From Rhizomys pruinosus (Eukaryota > Chordata > Mammalia > Rodentia > Spalacidae): a stretch of DNA of 64,000 nucleotides. The notes below the pieces were generated by a model. That model made no database searches, had not been told where the DNA came from, and saw only the letters and a list, made by a program, of their open reading frames with translations. The position numbers and the translations under genes are program-made. The stretch is from the NCBI GenBank assembly GCA_009823505.1, contig VZQC01006589.1, forward strand, positions 2,747,020-2,811,019, written 5' to 3'. Positions 52,746 through 63,994 of this stretch are shown here, one piece after another (the stretch's first letter is position 1; each line of letters starts with the position of its first letter).

Positions 52746-52750
52746 AATTT
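52494..52750 (+). mobile_element. B2/B3 SINE, 17-bp duplication subfamily, (AAAT)n tail
   Basis: Carries the doublet (aactctaattccaggagaactccagttccagggg). The AAAT tail at about 52707-52744 is ten units long. Confidence 0.95.
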
Positions 52751-52771
52751 TTAAAAAACTCAAATTTAAAT

Positions 52772-52854
52772 TTTTTTTTTTTTTTTGGTCTTTTTGAGAC
52801 AGGGTCTCCCTGTAGCTCTGGCTCTCCTGGAACTCACTCTGTAGACGAGGCTGG
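52772..52854 (-). mobile_element. B1 SINE cut off at the assembly N
   Basis: Antisense B1 beginning with a T run and stopping at gacgaggctgg, just before the single N at 52855. The 5' half of the element is absent on the other side. Confidence 0.92.
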
Positions 52855-52855
52855 N
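52855..52855. other. Single ambiguous base (N)
   Basis: The only N in the window. Sequence type changes abruptly here, which suggests a contig join. Confidence 0.95.
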
Positions 52856-53841
52856 AATATTCATGGGGTAAAATTCTTTTCTATATCATTACTTTACAAT
52901 CAAATTAAGTAAGTAGCTTCTATTTCCTGAGTCCGAATTCATAAATCTAAGATCTTAGCTAAATTAATAAATTCACACCTGATTTTGGCTGAAAGCCAAA
53001 TGGGAGCAATTTGGTTTATATTAAATATTTTCAAGTGAATGCTATTAATATTAATGTTAACATTAATAGAATCACATTCATAATGTTAATGAAAGAACAG
53101 AGGAGGAAATTCAGCTTGAAAAACCAAAAAGATGATGATGAGCCTCATAGCAATGTATTATAAACACACAGGGAGACATTAAATGCCAGCCAGCCAGTCT
53201 GTGCAGAAAACCATTATTTATGACAAGGTCACCTTTGTTATAAGTAGATACTCAGCAATCTTTGAGTTATAGCCTGGTGATGATTTAGAACTCACAAAAT
53301 CTATTTCCCTCATTTCCAGGCTTTTGAAACTGAAGCCTGGGGATTCAGAATAGAAAAGAAAGAAAGGAAATAATGACTATTATGCATTTTTGATAAAAAG
53401 TACATTTCTGTGCCATTCACACACACGACTGAGTCAATCCTCTCTTGGATTTGAAGGTTATGTAGACCTAATCCTAATGTATGCATGAGGAAATTAAGAC
53501 GTCAGAGAAGAAATTGGAGGTCTTGTCTTCCTTCACGGCCCTGTCTTTCTGGTGAGCAAATATCACTGCTGACTTGCTCAATGCACACGCTTCTGGCATT
53601 GGACTCCTACTTCTGCAGTTCCTCCTAGAAATGTTCTTTACCATGACCCGGCAGACACCTTAACTCTGTCACTGCCTCCTTGGAGATGGTCTCCTCATTA
53701 TTCTCTCCTCAGCTTCCCTGGTTAGCTTTCTTGATGCACTCGGGACACTGAAGAAGGATTGCCTTTTTATTTTCATTGATTTCTCTCAGATTCTTAATCT
53801 AATGTTCTGGCATAAGATAAATCAGATAGTTTATGATCTAT
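52856..53841. other. Young-SINE-free unique sequence
   Basis: About 1 kb with no B1, B2 or microsatellite. The string gacaaggtcacctttg near 53221 has nuclear-receptor-like half sites. No coding signal. Confidence 0.4.
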
Positions 53842-54012
53842 ATTCAAACCTTATCTTCCCCATTCATTACTAATGTAGAACTGGACAAAATACTTAACTT
53901 CAATAAGTCTCAATTTCTTATCTGTCAAAGGGCAAGAACATTAGCTCTTACCCCATGAGAGTATTAAGATGATTGAATTAGGTAATAGCTCAGACCAAGT
54001 GCTCATGCATGC
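53842..54012 (+). mobile_element. MIR SINE, ancient
   Basis: tacttaacttcaataagtctcaatttcttatctgtcaaa and the following text fit the MIR core and tail in order. Confidence 0.75.
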
Positions 54013-54215
54013 CAGCTGTCATATATCTGTGGGGCCTACAGTAGAGGATTTATCTCCCCCAGACATAAATAGGGTTGACTTTGGAGCCACTCCATCAACA
54101 TTTTAGAATACACTTAACCCTATATCTTTTATGAAATGATGAGCTATTGATTTTTCTCTATATATATCCAGCTGGTTTATTATAGTGTAATAGGTTTCTA
54201 ATTTCTTCTTAGTAC
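54013..54215. other. Unassigned sequence
   Basis: Nothing recognised. Confidence 0.35.
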
Positions 54216-54357
54216 GTTTTTTGAGACAGGGACTTCCTGTAGCCTCAGCTGGACTGGAAATTACTGTGTAGATGAAGGTGGCCCAGATCTCATGGAGCTC
54301 TGCCTGCCTCTGCCTCTCGGGTGCTGGAATTAAAGGCTTTTGCCATCACATCAGGCC
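54216..54357 (-). mobile_element. B1 SINE, old
   Basis: Antisense and heavily substituted (gacagggacttcctgtagcctcagctgg). It is the only B1 that is easily recognised in about 2.5 kb. Confidence 0.82.
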
Positions 54358-54903
54358 TAGTAGATTTTTAAATGAAAATAAATGATAATAGACTCTAAAT
54401 ATTTAGCATAGCTAAAGATAATGACTATTATCTGAGAGTAATTATTTTATGTATATTCACACATCAAAAAGTACACATAAGAACTTGGAAAAGAAGAGTT
54501 GTGGCTGTTGTTTTGGGGCATATTTTCAGTGGTCATCAAATATTCTAGAGAGACTTAAAATATTGGCTATTCAAATTTTTGAAAATTATGTATCTATATA
54601 AGATAGGGTCTGTCTTAAGTATCATAATATTTACCTTTTTTATCCTTACCAAACTTAATAAGTTTAAGGAAATTTAAGAAACTATGATACTTTCAAAGTA
54701 TCATATCTAACTATGTACTTATAAGAGATATGCTGGCATGTTCCTCGGTCAGTATTTTCTGTGTTCTAGCCAGATTCTTCCAGTTTTCAGATTAGTTTAA
54801 GCTCTCTTTAATTGGCTACTCAGCTTTGTTTATTTACAACATTTGTATAGGTCTTGTTTTCATCATATGTAAAGCAGAGAAAAGAAATAAACAAATTCGA
54901 CTT
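54358..54903. other. Unique AT-rich sequence
   Basis: Nothing recognised. Confidence 0.35.
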
Positions 54904-55012
54904 TTTCCGGGCATGGTAATTCATGACTCTAACCCCAGCATTTAGACGGCAGAAGCACAGGGATTACCGGGGAAGGTCAACCCAAGCTACATAGTGAGAC
55001 CACATATCCATA
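54904..55012 (+). mobile_element. B1/PB1-like fragment, old
   Basis: ccgggcatggtaattcatgac...gctacatagtgagacc. Confidence 0.6.
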
Positions 55013-55388
55013 ATTAAATAAATACTACACAAAGACCTACCCCTTATTTTCTGTTTAGTTTGCTCTACTGAAAGTAATGCAATCTTGCTAGACTTAGAGG
55101 AATATAATAAATTACCAAGCTATTTAAAAGTTGATTTAGATAAACATTTAAAAATAAGAAGACATTTGAAAATGGAAGTCACATATCTGTTCAAATACAA
55201 GGATTGACAAGTCTGAACTGCGAATGCAATCAATTTCTTCTCCAAATTTCAGAAAAAAAGAGTTTCAGGGAGGTTAGTAGAAGACATCAGAAATTATCTC
55301 AAACACAATAAAAATATATGAACTAGAATAACTTAGTCAACCCCATTAACATGTGTTTGATCAAACTACTTCTTTCATGTAACATCAT
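55013..55388. other. Unassigned sequence
   Basis: Nothing recognised. Confidence 0.35.
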
Positions 55389-55636
55389 TTTTTTTTTTAA
55401 TTTTTTTATTTATTTCTGTACGTGCATGAATGTACTGTCTGCATGCAAGTCTGTGCACCCGTGTCGTGCAATGCCGCGGAGGTCAGAAGACGGTCTCGGA
55501 TTCCCCTGGAACTGGAGTTCTCCTGGAATTGGAGTTTCAGACGGTTCTCGGCCGCCATGTGGGTGCTGGGGATCGAACCCGGGTCCTCTGCAAGAGCGGT
55601 CGGCGCTCTCAACCGCTAGGCCATCTCTCCAGCCCC
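55389..55636 (-). mobile_element. B2/B3 SINE, 17-bp duplication subfamily, very young
   Basis: Antisense full-length copy with many CpGs retained (gtcgtgcaatgccgcgg; ggccgccatg; gagcggtcggcgctc). Confidence 0.97.
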
Positions 55637-56717
55637 TGTGTTTTTCCTTTCTAAGCAAGGCCAAGAGAAAGACTTCTCAGAAGCTGGCCCCAGGACCTGA
55701 TCAAGCTCTCCCAGGGCAGAAGGAAAATGCCAGAAAAGATCACAAGCTATGACAAGTAAAGAAAATGTTCCAAGCAGCATTACCAAATACGGAAATTAGC
55801 CGAAGTCCCGTGAGTGGGTTTTATAATGCCAAGAGCATAGAACTTGCTAAAGGAAAGACTAAAGGCAGCTGCTCAGTGGCCTGTGCCTAGAAATGGAGGC
55901 ATAAGCGTAGCTCAGCAGAAAGGGGCATGCTCCACGGTAAGGAAAGGAGGGAAAGGTTACAAGAAAACAAAAATCAGTTCTGCAGCCTTGGAACGGTGGG
56001 GAAAACACATCCAGAAGGCACCTATTTGGAGGCTGTAAACATTCAGATCCACTCTTAGGCTAAGAGGGTACCATATCAATACGTTTTCTTCCTTCTCTCT
56101 GAAAATACACACCAACTCCTAGCCAGACCACCCCCACCTCGGCTGTCCTGATCCCCCACCCACAGCCTCTATACAGGTTTGGGTAAGGAAGAAAGGAAGA
56201 GACTTGAAGAAAGCCTAACTCTTTGATCTTTCCAGGGCCAGTGCTGAGCTCCACCCCCCTCTGGGTGCCCATCGCCTCTTCCTGCCCATTGAGGAAGTCC
56301 CATTGATCTTTATTTGTGACTTTCCTCTTAGAAAAGGAGAATGAATGTCATTATCAGCATTTTCTGAGTTTCAAACATGAGACCCCCCCCCACAATTTAA
56401 ATGCTTTGCCACAAACACATGCAACAGATGAATGAACTTCCTGTAGCGCCTTAGCAGCCAACATGGGGCTATTTCAAACCTAGACAAGCTGACCTGTGAA
56501 GAGGAATAATTACAGTGAGCAACAAAGAATAAATATAATAAACAATACGTGTATAATCATATAGGATAAATACATTGTATATTATATTTATTATTATACA
56601 AGTTTACTTAGCATAAATTAGGTATCTGGAAATATCTCCACCTATATACTTATATTGTCCTGTTCCCAAAAAAAGAAAAGTATTTAAAACAACTTGTAAA
56701 AAAAAAAAAAAGAAATA
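55637..56717. other. Unique sequence
   Basis: About 1.1 kb without recognised repeats. Short open frames show no family resemblance. Confidence 0.4.
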
Positions 56718-56718
56718 T

Positions 56719-56863
56719 AGGCTGGGCATGGTGACACATGCTTTTTACTCCCAGCACTCGAGAGGCAGAGGCAGGCAGATCTCTGGGAGATCCAGACCAT
56801 CCCTGTCTCCTTAGGAAGTTCCAGGCTAACTGGGGTTACAGGGAGACCCTGTTCAAACAAGAC
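56719..56863 (+). mobile_element. B1 SINE, diverged
   Basis: Follows an A13 run; from ggctgggcatggtgacacatgc to gagaccctgttcaaac. Confidence 0.88.
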
Positions 56864-56868
56864 ACTAA

Positions 56869-57020
56869 AGCCAGGGGTGTTGGTAGACACCTTTAATTCC
56901 AGCACTCAGGAGGCAAAGGCAGACGGATCTCTGTGAGTTCAAGGCCAGCCTGGACTACACAGTGAGTTCAATGCCAGCTGGGGCTACAGGGAGACCCTGT
57001 TTCAAAAAGAAAAACAACAA
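56869..57020 (+). mobile_element. B1 SINE
   Basis: From agccaggggtgttggtagacacc to gagaccctgtttcaaaaag. Confidence 0.9.
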
Positions 57021-57099
57021 CAAAAATACAATAAATAAAATACATGAATACAAAGCAAATGGGAAAATTAGATATAGCCTATGTATTTTGCCTATTGTC

Positions 57100-57297
57100 T
57101 TTTTAAAAATTTGTATTGTTTTTCTGTTTACTTTGAGTGCATGTGTACAAGTAGGGCACCAGCACATGCACATGTGCAGGCCAGAGGATAATGTGCAAGA
57201 GTGATTTCTCTCCATCCACCATGTGGATCCTGGGAATTGAACTCAGGTTGGCAGGCTTGACCCAGGTCTCTTTACCCACTGAGCCATCCTGCTGGCC
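57100..57297 (-). mobile_element. B2-superfamily SINE, diverged
   Basis: Antisense copy: gcaggccagaggataatgtgc...cccactgagccatcctgctggcc. Confidence 0.82.
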
Positions 57298-57461
57298 TTG
57301 TCTATTATTTTTCACAAGTAGAATGCAAATTCTATAAAGAGAAGAAATTTGTCTATTATAATAATGTTATAGCCTAAAATAATAAAAACAGAAACAGGTT
57401 AAGTTTCTCTCAGTAGAAAAATTGTGAAAAAAAAATTATGGCAAACTCATATTTGGATGAT

Positions 57462-57617
57462 TTTTTTTTTTTTTTGTCTTTTCAAGACAGGGTCTCCCTG
57501 TAACCCCAGCTGTCCTGGAACTCGCTCTGTAGACCAGGATGGCCTTGAACTCACAAAGATCCGCCTGCCTCTGCCTCCCAAGTGCTAGGATTAAAGGTGT
57601 GCGCCACCAGGCCCGGC
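57462..57617 (-). mobile_element. B1 SINE, left arm of an inverted pair
   Basis: Antisense full-length copy flanked by tggatgattttttt. It faces the sense copy at 57656. Confidence 0.95.
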
Positions 57618-57655
57618 TGGATGATTTTTTTTCACCATTTAAAAGATTAAATTAA

Positions 57656-57816
57656 GCCGGGCGTGGTGGCGCACGCCTTTAATCCTAGCACTTGGGAGGC
57701 AGAGGCGGGCGGATCTTTGTGAGTTCAAGGCCATCCTGGTCTACAGAGCGAGTTCCAGGACAGCTGGAGCTACAGGGAGACCCTGTCTCGAAAAGACTAA
57801 AAAATAAAAAAATAAA
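57656..57816 (+). mobile_element. B1 SINE, right arm of an inverted pair
   Basis: Sense full-length copy flanked by aaaagattaaatta (57641 and 57818). Only about 38 bases separate it from the antisense copy. Confidence 0.96.
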
Positions 57817-57830
57817 AGATTAAATTAGCC

Positions 57831-57985
57831 AGCTGGGCAGTGGTGCATGCCTTTAATCCTAGCACTTTGGAGGCAGAGGCAGACGGATCTTTGTGAGTTC
57901 AAGGCCAACCTAGTCTACAGAGCAAGTTCCAGGACAGCTGGGGCTACAGGGAGACCCTGTCTCAAAAAGACAAAAAAAAAAAAAA
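57831..57985 (+). mobile_element. B1 SINE
   Basis: Sense copy with a 16-bp A tail. Confidence 0.94.
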
Positions 57986-57997
57986 AAGTTTAAAATA

Positions 57998-58142
57998 AAT
58001 CACTGGGTGTGGTGGTACATGCCTTCAATCCCAGCACTCAGGCAGAGGCAGACAGATCTCTGTGAGTTCAAGGACAACCTGGTCTACATAGTGAGTTCCA
58101 GGACAGCTGGAGCTACAGGGTGACCCTGTCTCAAAAAGATAA

Positions 58143-58181
<39 letters not shown>

Positions 58182-58182
58182 A
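57998..58182 (+). mobile_element. B1 SINE with (AAAT)n tail
   Basis: Sense B1 with a deletion in the 5' half (cactcaggcagaggc) and AAAT repeats at 58143-58182. Confidence 0.92.
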
Positions 58183-58326
58183 TTTTAAATAATTTTAAAT
58201 TTTAAGTTAAATCTATATCACTAGTGTGAAATATTTTCCAAGAAATAATGTTAAAGAGAAAATCAGTAAGTTGAAGAAAAATACAGAAAAGTGTGGTGTA
58301 GCTTAAACCTTAAAAACAAGGGGCTA

Positions 58327-58468
58327 GGCCAGGCATGATAGCCCATGCCTTTAATTCCAGCACTCATGAGGAAAAATGAGGCAAATCTCTGAGAGATCAA
58401 GGCCAGCCTGGTCTACCTAGAGAGTTCAGGCCAGCCGGGGCTGCACGAAGACCATGTCTCAAAACAAA
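58327..58468 (+). mobile_element. B1 SINE, diverged
   Basis: gccaggcatgatagcccatgcc...gaccatgtctcaaaac. Confidence 0.87.
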
Positions 58469-58486
58469 CAAACCCCCAAAACAAAG

Positions 58487-58714
58487 ACAGGTTTTGAAAG
58501 ATGGCTCAGCAGTTCAGAGCATTTGCTGCTCTTGCGGAGGAGTAGAATTCATTCATTCCTAGATCCCACACCAGGCAACTAACAACTGCCTGTACAGCTC
58601 CAGGGGATCCAACACTCTCTTCTGGCCTCTGCAGCACTGCATACATGTGCATGTACCCACACACAGATGCACACACACATACACATAACTAAAAACAACA
58701 AAAATAAATCTTTA
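58487..58714 (+). mobile_element. B2/B3 SINE, diverged
   Basis: aagatggctcagcagttcagagc to the tail acaacaaaaataaatc. A small ATTC expansion interrupts the B-box region. Confidence 0.87.
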
Positions 58715-58730
58715 AAAAATATACACTATA

Positions 58731-58924
58731 GGGGCTGGAGAGATGGCTCAGCAGTTAAGAGCACTGGCTGCTCTTGCAGAGGACCCAGGTTCAATTCCCA
58801 GCACCCATGTAGCAGCTGCCAACCATCCTTAACTCCAGTTCCAGGGATCTGATGCCCTCGTCAATCCTCCACAGGCACTGCAGGACATGGGTGCACATAC
58901 ATGCAGGTATAACACTTATACACA

Positions 58925-58967
<43 letters not shown>

Positions 58968-58972
58968 ATCGA
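58731..58972 (+). mobile_element. B2/B3 SINE with (AAAT)n tail
   Basis: Full-length older copy. AAAT repeats at 58925-58969. Confidence 0.93.
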
Positions 58973-59040
58973 TTAAAAATACACACTCTAATTCTAATTT
59001 TTTACAGTTCCCCAAAAAAGTATATAAATATATTAAGAAA

Positions 59041-59195
59041 GTTGGGCATGGTGGTGTACACCTTTAATCCCAGCACTTGGGAGGCAGAGGCAGGCAGATC
59101 TCTGTGAGTTCAAAGTTAGCCTGGTCTACATAAGGAATTCCAGGACAGCTGGGGCTGCAGGGAGATCCTATCTCAAAAACACACACAAAAAAGAA
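59041..59195 (+). mobile_element. B1 SINE
   Basis: Flanked by aagaaagttg. The tail includes ACAC and AAAG interruptions. Confidence 0.92.
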
Positions 59196-59335
59196 GAAAG
59201 TTGATACAAAGAAAATTCATAACACTGTTTTCATCAAGATAGGAGATTTCAATATGGAGTAGCTAAAGAGTTTGAGTTTATACTGTTTGTCTTTTAATAA
59301 GAATTCATTCATTTGCATTATTTATTTATTTATTT

Positions 59336-59484
59336 ACTTTTGGTCTTTTTGAGACAGGGTCTCACTTTATCCTCAGCTGGCCTGGAACTCACTATGTAGA
59401 CCAGGCTGGCCTTGAACTCAAAGAGATCCTCCTGCCTCTGCCTCCCGAGTGCTGGGATCAAAGATATGGGCCACCACGTCCAGC
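59336..59484 (-). mobile_element. B1 SINE
   Basis: Antisense copy with an ATTT-repeat lead. Confidence 0.92.
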
Positions 59485-59487
59485 CCC

Positions 59488-60043
59488 TTGCATTACATAA
59501 TTTTTAAAAAGTAAATATATTAGTTTTGTAAATCCTTGCTATATGCGAATATACATATGAGTATGTATCTCACAGTTAGAAAAAAAGTTTATCCTTTTCC
59601 AAATGCCATGATTTCCTTTTACTCTATTTCATTGAGGTTTCCTATCTTGAAATATGTGTACATGTGCACATTTGAACATTATGATGTAGTGAATTTTGTT
59701 TGGCTTCTGAATGAAATTATTCCCCAGTAAAATATAAATCTCTGTAAAATATATAACTCTGAAAGCAGACTGCAGACTGCTACTGCCCACCTTCCTCTTC
59801 CATCCATCCACCCCTGCTGTATCCCGACAGCCTAAGGTCCTTCCAGTGAGCATAACAAGGAAATTCTACATGGCTTTGGCTTCTGTTATAGCTAGCACTA
59901 CTTAGTTACCTCCTGCTCTTCCTACTCCCTCTAGAACTCTTCTCTCATCACTCGGGTCAACTGTGGGTACTTCTGTGGCACCTGTGGTACCTTGCAATGT
60001 TCATGGAAAGGAAAAATTCACACATGAAAAGGAAGAATTATAT
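59488..60043. other. Unique sequence
   Basis: No recognised repeat or gene. Confidence 0.4.
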
Positions 60044-60139
60044 GTTTGTGAGCTGCCTGATGTGGGTGTTGGGAATCAAACTTTTGTCCTCTGTAAGACC
60101 TGTACGTGATCTTAACTGCTGAGCCATCTCTCTAGTCCC
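60044..60139 (-). mobile_element. B2/B3 SINE, head fragment
   Basis: Antisense fragment: gagctgcctgatgtgggtgttggg...gctgagccatctctctagtccc. Confidence 0.82.
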
Positions 60140-60154
60140 TAAAGTCCTTTTCAA

Positions 60155-60440
60155 TCTCGTCACTTGAAATGTCCATGTGACTTCTTTGGACCAATGAAAT
60201 GTAAACCTACACCAGTTCTGAACAGAAGCTCTACAGCCAGTGCATGGTTCACCATCTCTCTCTTTCCCTCTGTCATAGTGATTGTCAATGCTTCCAATAG
60301 AGGTGGCTGCATTAGAGTTATGACACCAAAGCCAAGCCCCAATCTGCACTGGACATCTGGCAGCACTGAAGAGGAAACCATTGTTCTAAGCCATTAAAGT
60401 TGAGAAGTTATTTGTTACAGCATAACATCTATTCTGAGGG
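60155..60440 (+). mobile_element. MLT1-like MaLR LTR, ancient
   Basis: atgtgacttctttggaccaatgaaatg near the start and taagccattaaagttgagaag...tttgttacag near the end match the two best conserved parts of MLT1-type LTRs. The open frames across it are accidental. Confidence 0.6.
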
Positions 60441-61250
60441 GTTAGGCTGTGAATCAAGGTTCCTGTCACAGGCAGTTGTCTCATAGCTACTAATCTACCT
60501 TCCCTTTACTATGCTTGGTGATGCTGAGCCTGGAGATTCTGCAAATTTCATTTCACCCCTTCCAATTGGCTCCTTTTGGGACTCTGTTAATGAAGTGGAA
60601 AGCTAGAAGATGGTGGTGGTGAAGAGTAAAGCACTGTTCCCGCCTGTTTGTCTACTTTTTTGTTAGCAGATGCCAGAAATTGTTCTTTCCTGTGGCTATG
60701 ACAAACAGATCACTAGATTAAGTTGTCTATTTGTCCATAGCACCCCAAGACCAGCCTCATGTTGTCCCCTCTGAGACACACGACCTGAGCAGCACCACAC
60801 CTCAGAGGTCTCAGCTCCAAAAAGCACTTCCTTGCCATTCCTGAACTACCAACACACAGAGCACACAGCCTCCAAGCCCTCACCCCACCCACTTGTCCCT
60901 TGAAGAGCTGAATCTCAACATCTTAAGTCTTTACCCCCAAGATTCTATGTTCAGTAACTACAAACCTACCTCTTGCTTTCTCTATTGCTACAGTTTATGA
61001 CAGCTTCTGGGAGCTGCCTACACTCAGTTTCTTCAACTGTTACATGTGGCTTTTCAGCCCTAGAAATCTGTGGAACTAATTCTAGATTATTAACTTCTAC
61101 CACTAACATAATTGTCACAGCAGTTTTCATTCTATTTGAACCCTGACTACTATACTAAGAAATATTATTAAATGTGAATACGTTTAGTTTTATATGTACC
61201 TTTTTTGTTTTTCACTCTATCTTTTCTAATGTTTCTCAAAAAAAAAAAAT
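60441..61250. other. Unique sequence
   Basis: About 800 bases with no young SINE and no gene signal. Confidence 0.4.
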
Positions 61251-61254
61251 GAAT

Positions 61255-61465
61255 GGGGGGCGTGGAGAGATGGCTTAGTGTTTAAGAGTTTTGGCTGCTC
61301 TTGCAGAGGACCAGGGTTCAATTCCCAGCAACCACATGGTGTCTAACAGCCATCCAAAACTCCAGTTCCAGGGAATCCAACACCATCTTCTGATCTCCCC
61401 AGACACCGTGCGACACAGATGCACTTACACACATAAAATAATAAATAAAATTAAAAAATTTTTTA
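61255..61465 (+). mobile_element. B2/B3 SINE, left arm of a tail-to-tail pair
   Basis: Sense copy. Its A/T-rich tail meets the T-rich tail of the antisense copy that follows. Confidence 0.93.
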
Positions 61466-61471
61466 TTAAAA

Positions 61472-61702
61472 AAATTTTTTTTAATTTTATTTATTTTTTT
61501 TTATGTGTATGAATGTACTGTCTGCATGTAGGTTTGTGCACCGGTGTCGTGCAATGCCGCGGAGGTCAGAAGAGGGCGTTGGATTCCCCTGGAACTGGAG
61601 TTAAAGACGATTCTCAGCCGCCATGTGGGTGCTGGTGATCGAACCCCGGTCCTCTGAAAGAGCAGTCGACGCTCTTAACCACTAGGCCATCTCTCCAGCC
61701 CC
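61472..61702 (-). mobile_element. B2/B3 SINE, right arm of a tail-to-tail pair
   Basis: Antisense full-length young copy without the 17-bp duplication. Confidence 0.96.
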
Positions 61703-61742
61703 AAATTTAAAAAATTTTAAAAGGGGGGTGGGACAGAAGTTG

Positions 61743-61905
61743 GGTCTGGAGAGGTGGCTCAGTTGACAGGCGCACCATGCATTCAAGAGGACCTGAGTTT
61801 GAACCCCAGAATCCGCGTGAAGACAGCTGATTGTGGTGGCATAGGCTTCTAATCCCAGTGCTGAGGATGTAGAGACACTGGGAGCACAGGGGCCATTCCT
61901 TAATA
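61743..61905 (+). mobile_element. B4-like SINE, old
   Basis: ID-like head (tctggagaggtggctcagttg...gagtttgaaccccag) followed by a B1-like part (gtggtggcataggcttctaatcccag). Confidence 0.7.
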
Positions 61906-62950
61906 ACAAGGGGGGATTCCAGTTCCTAACCCCTCGAAGCTCATTTGAACTACAATGGGGGGTATGTTTTAGCTCCCTTTGTTGCCAAGCCTACCTGACA
62001 GGAGGATCGTCCCCTTTGCTGCCTTCAGTTAGCCGCTGACCACTCTCTGCCTGGTTCCCCATGAGCAAAATCGCACCAATATAATGTGGAGCGGACGTGT
62101 GAATTTTAACCAGCATCAGAGGACAGAACAATTAAAAAGTTACTTGCCAGGAAACAGAAGCTGAGAATTCTAACAAGTGGCTTATTAGTGAAGCGTGTCC
62201 TGGCTGAAGTATAGAACAGGCTTGTCACTTTTTACCCCCATCCTCTGAAGAGCATTACTGAGGACAAAATGAGTGCAGTCCTCCTGGGTCTCCCCTTAAG
62301 AGTTTAAAAGCAAAATATTGATTTTTCAGTTACCCTGCTTCAACTCAGCTTGGCTCTCATGATATTTTTATTCCCTTGTAGATTCCTGGGTCCATTTGTT
62401 GCCGATTTTAAAAAAGTAAATCACTGGCAAATCTGTGGTGTGCCCATGTAACATTTCTGCACCTAAAAATGTGGTCAATTGACACCTTGAAGGTTTCCAA
62501 GCAGCTCTAACTCTTAGTGACATCTCTTGCTGCAGCCTCAGTATGTTCAAAGCAGATAAAGTGGCTAGATTGATTTTAGTTGTATAAAAACCCTTGGTGA
62601 AACCTCTCAATGGCCAACTATGCAGTCTCTTGGTGATTTAGAAAGGATTTACTTATGACACAAATGCAAGCCTTCCACTCTTGTCCATTTTCCTTTTCTA
62701 CTGGGTCCATGATGGATTTCTTGAGACCAACAGCAAAAAACGCTTAGGGAACAAGGGCTGGCCATGGAGTCTTCCCTCATTTGTGTTCTGGAGCACTGGA
62801 ATTGTGCTTCGTATTGTAATCAATGTTATTATCAATAGAGTCTTGCACCGGCTCAATTAGGGTTCTTAAATTACAGGTGCTACCTTAAAAGGACCATGGA
62901 GAATTTGGGTCAGAGGTGTGGTACTAACAGTTTAAAAAAGAGGGTTCTGA
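61906..62950. other. Unique sequence
   Basis: About 1 kb free of young SINEs. No coding signal. Confidence 0.4.
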
Positions 62951-62952
62951 GA

Positions 62953-63108
62953 GCCGGGTATGGTGACACACGCCTTTAGTCCTAGCACTCAGGAGGCAGA
63001 GGCAGGTGGATCTCTGTGAGTTCAAGGCCAGCCTGGTCTACAAAGTGAGTTCCAGGCCAGCTGGGGGCTACAGAGAGACCCTGTCTCAAAAAATTCCCCC
63101 CCAAAGAA
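62953..63108 (+). mobile_element. B1 SINE
   Basis: Full-length copy from gagccgggtatggtgacacacg. The tail is interrupted by a C run (ttcccccccaaag). Confidence 0.93.
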
Positions 63109-63127
63109 GACAAAAAAGTACAAACGT

Positions 63128-63220
63128 GGAGGATTGGTTGATATAGCTCAGTGATGGAAACACTTGCCTGACATTCATAAGGCCCTAGGTTCAATCCCTA
63201 ACACTTCCAGGAGGAAAACA
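63128..63220 (+). mobile_element. ID SINE, diverged
   Basis: ttggttgatatagctcagtgatggaaacacttgcctgacattc...ggttcaatccctaacac. Confidence 0.75.
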
Positions 63221-63588
63221 AGAAAAGAAAGTGGGCATAGCTGAGACAGGGGGATGTCTTGGGAACTCTTAGTAATATTGGAGGGGGGGAAATGGCTCAT
63301 AGCTGTTTTATGAACTTTTCCATTAGCCTAATTATTTAACTAACAACTTGTTTCCTTATTAGGACTAATTTCTAGAAAATACATTTCTCTCATAATCAGT
63401 CTCACTGAAATCTTCCTGTATGCCTGGTGTGGAATGAGTCTAGTTTATGGAAAATAGTTCAGAATTTACATATTGATACCTGTATCATATCATAGCTGTA
63501 ACATAAACATCTACCTGAATTATGATGCCCATAAGCTCATAGAGAAACTAGTGCTACATGAATTAAAGAGATTTCTCTTACTAAAGGG
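63221..63588. other. Unassigned sequence
   Basis: Nothing recognised. Confidence 0.35.
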
Positions 63589-63715
63589 ACCATGGTGGTA
63601 CAAACCTATAATCCCAGTACTCGGGAAGTAGAAGATTAGAAATTCAAAGTCATCCTCAGCTCTGTAGTTCAAGGTCAGCCTGAAATACAGAAAATCTTGT
63701 CTCTAAAAAATAAAT
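63589..63715 (+). mobile_element. B1-like SINE, old
   Basis: ccatggtggtacaaacctataatcccagtactcggg...atcttgtctctaaaaaa. Confidence 0.7.
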
Positions 63716-63719
63716 AGAG

Positions 63720-63817
63720 GGGCTGGAGAGAGGGCCTAGTAGTTAAGAGCACACCAAATGCTCTTGCAGAGGACTCGGGTTCGGTCCCCACATGGCTGCT
63801 GAGAGAACTGTCTTTAT
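63720..63817 (+). mobile_element. B2/B3 SINE, interrupted and cut by the window end
   Basis: The head half runs to gagagaactgtcttta. The repeat gagaac at 63995-64000 suggests that the body resumes beyond the window after the B1. Confidence 0.9.
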
Positions 63818-63829
63818 TTTATTTTATTT

Positions 63830-63994
63830 TTATTTTTATTTTTTTTTTTTTGGTCTTTTCAAGACAGGGTCTCCCTGTAGACCCAGCTGTCCTGGAACTC
63901 ACTCTGTAGACCAGGCTGGCCTTGAACTCACAAAGATCCGCCTGCCTCTGCCTCCCAAGTGCTAGGATTAAAGGCGTGCGCCACCACGCCGGGC
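63830..63994 (-). mobile_element. B1 SINE inside the B2/B3
   Basis: Antisense full-length young copy ending caccacgccgggc, followed by the start of its target duplication. Confidence 0.95.

Noticed and set aside
60164..60397. Frames at 60038-60397 on both strands
   Set aside because: They lie in an old MLT1-like LTR.
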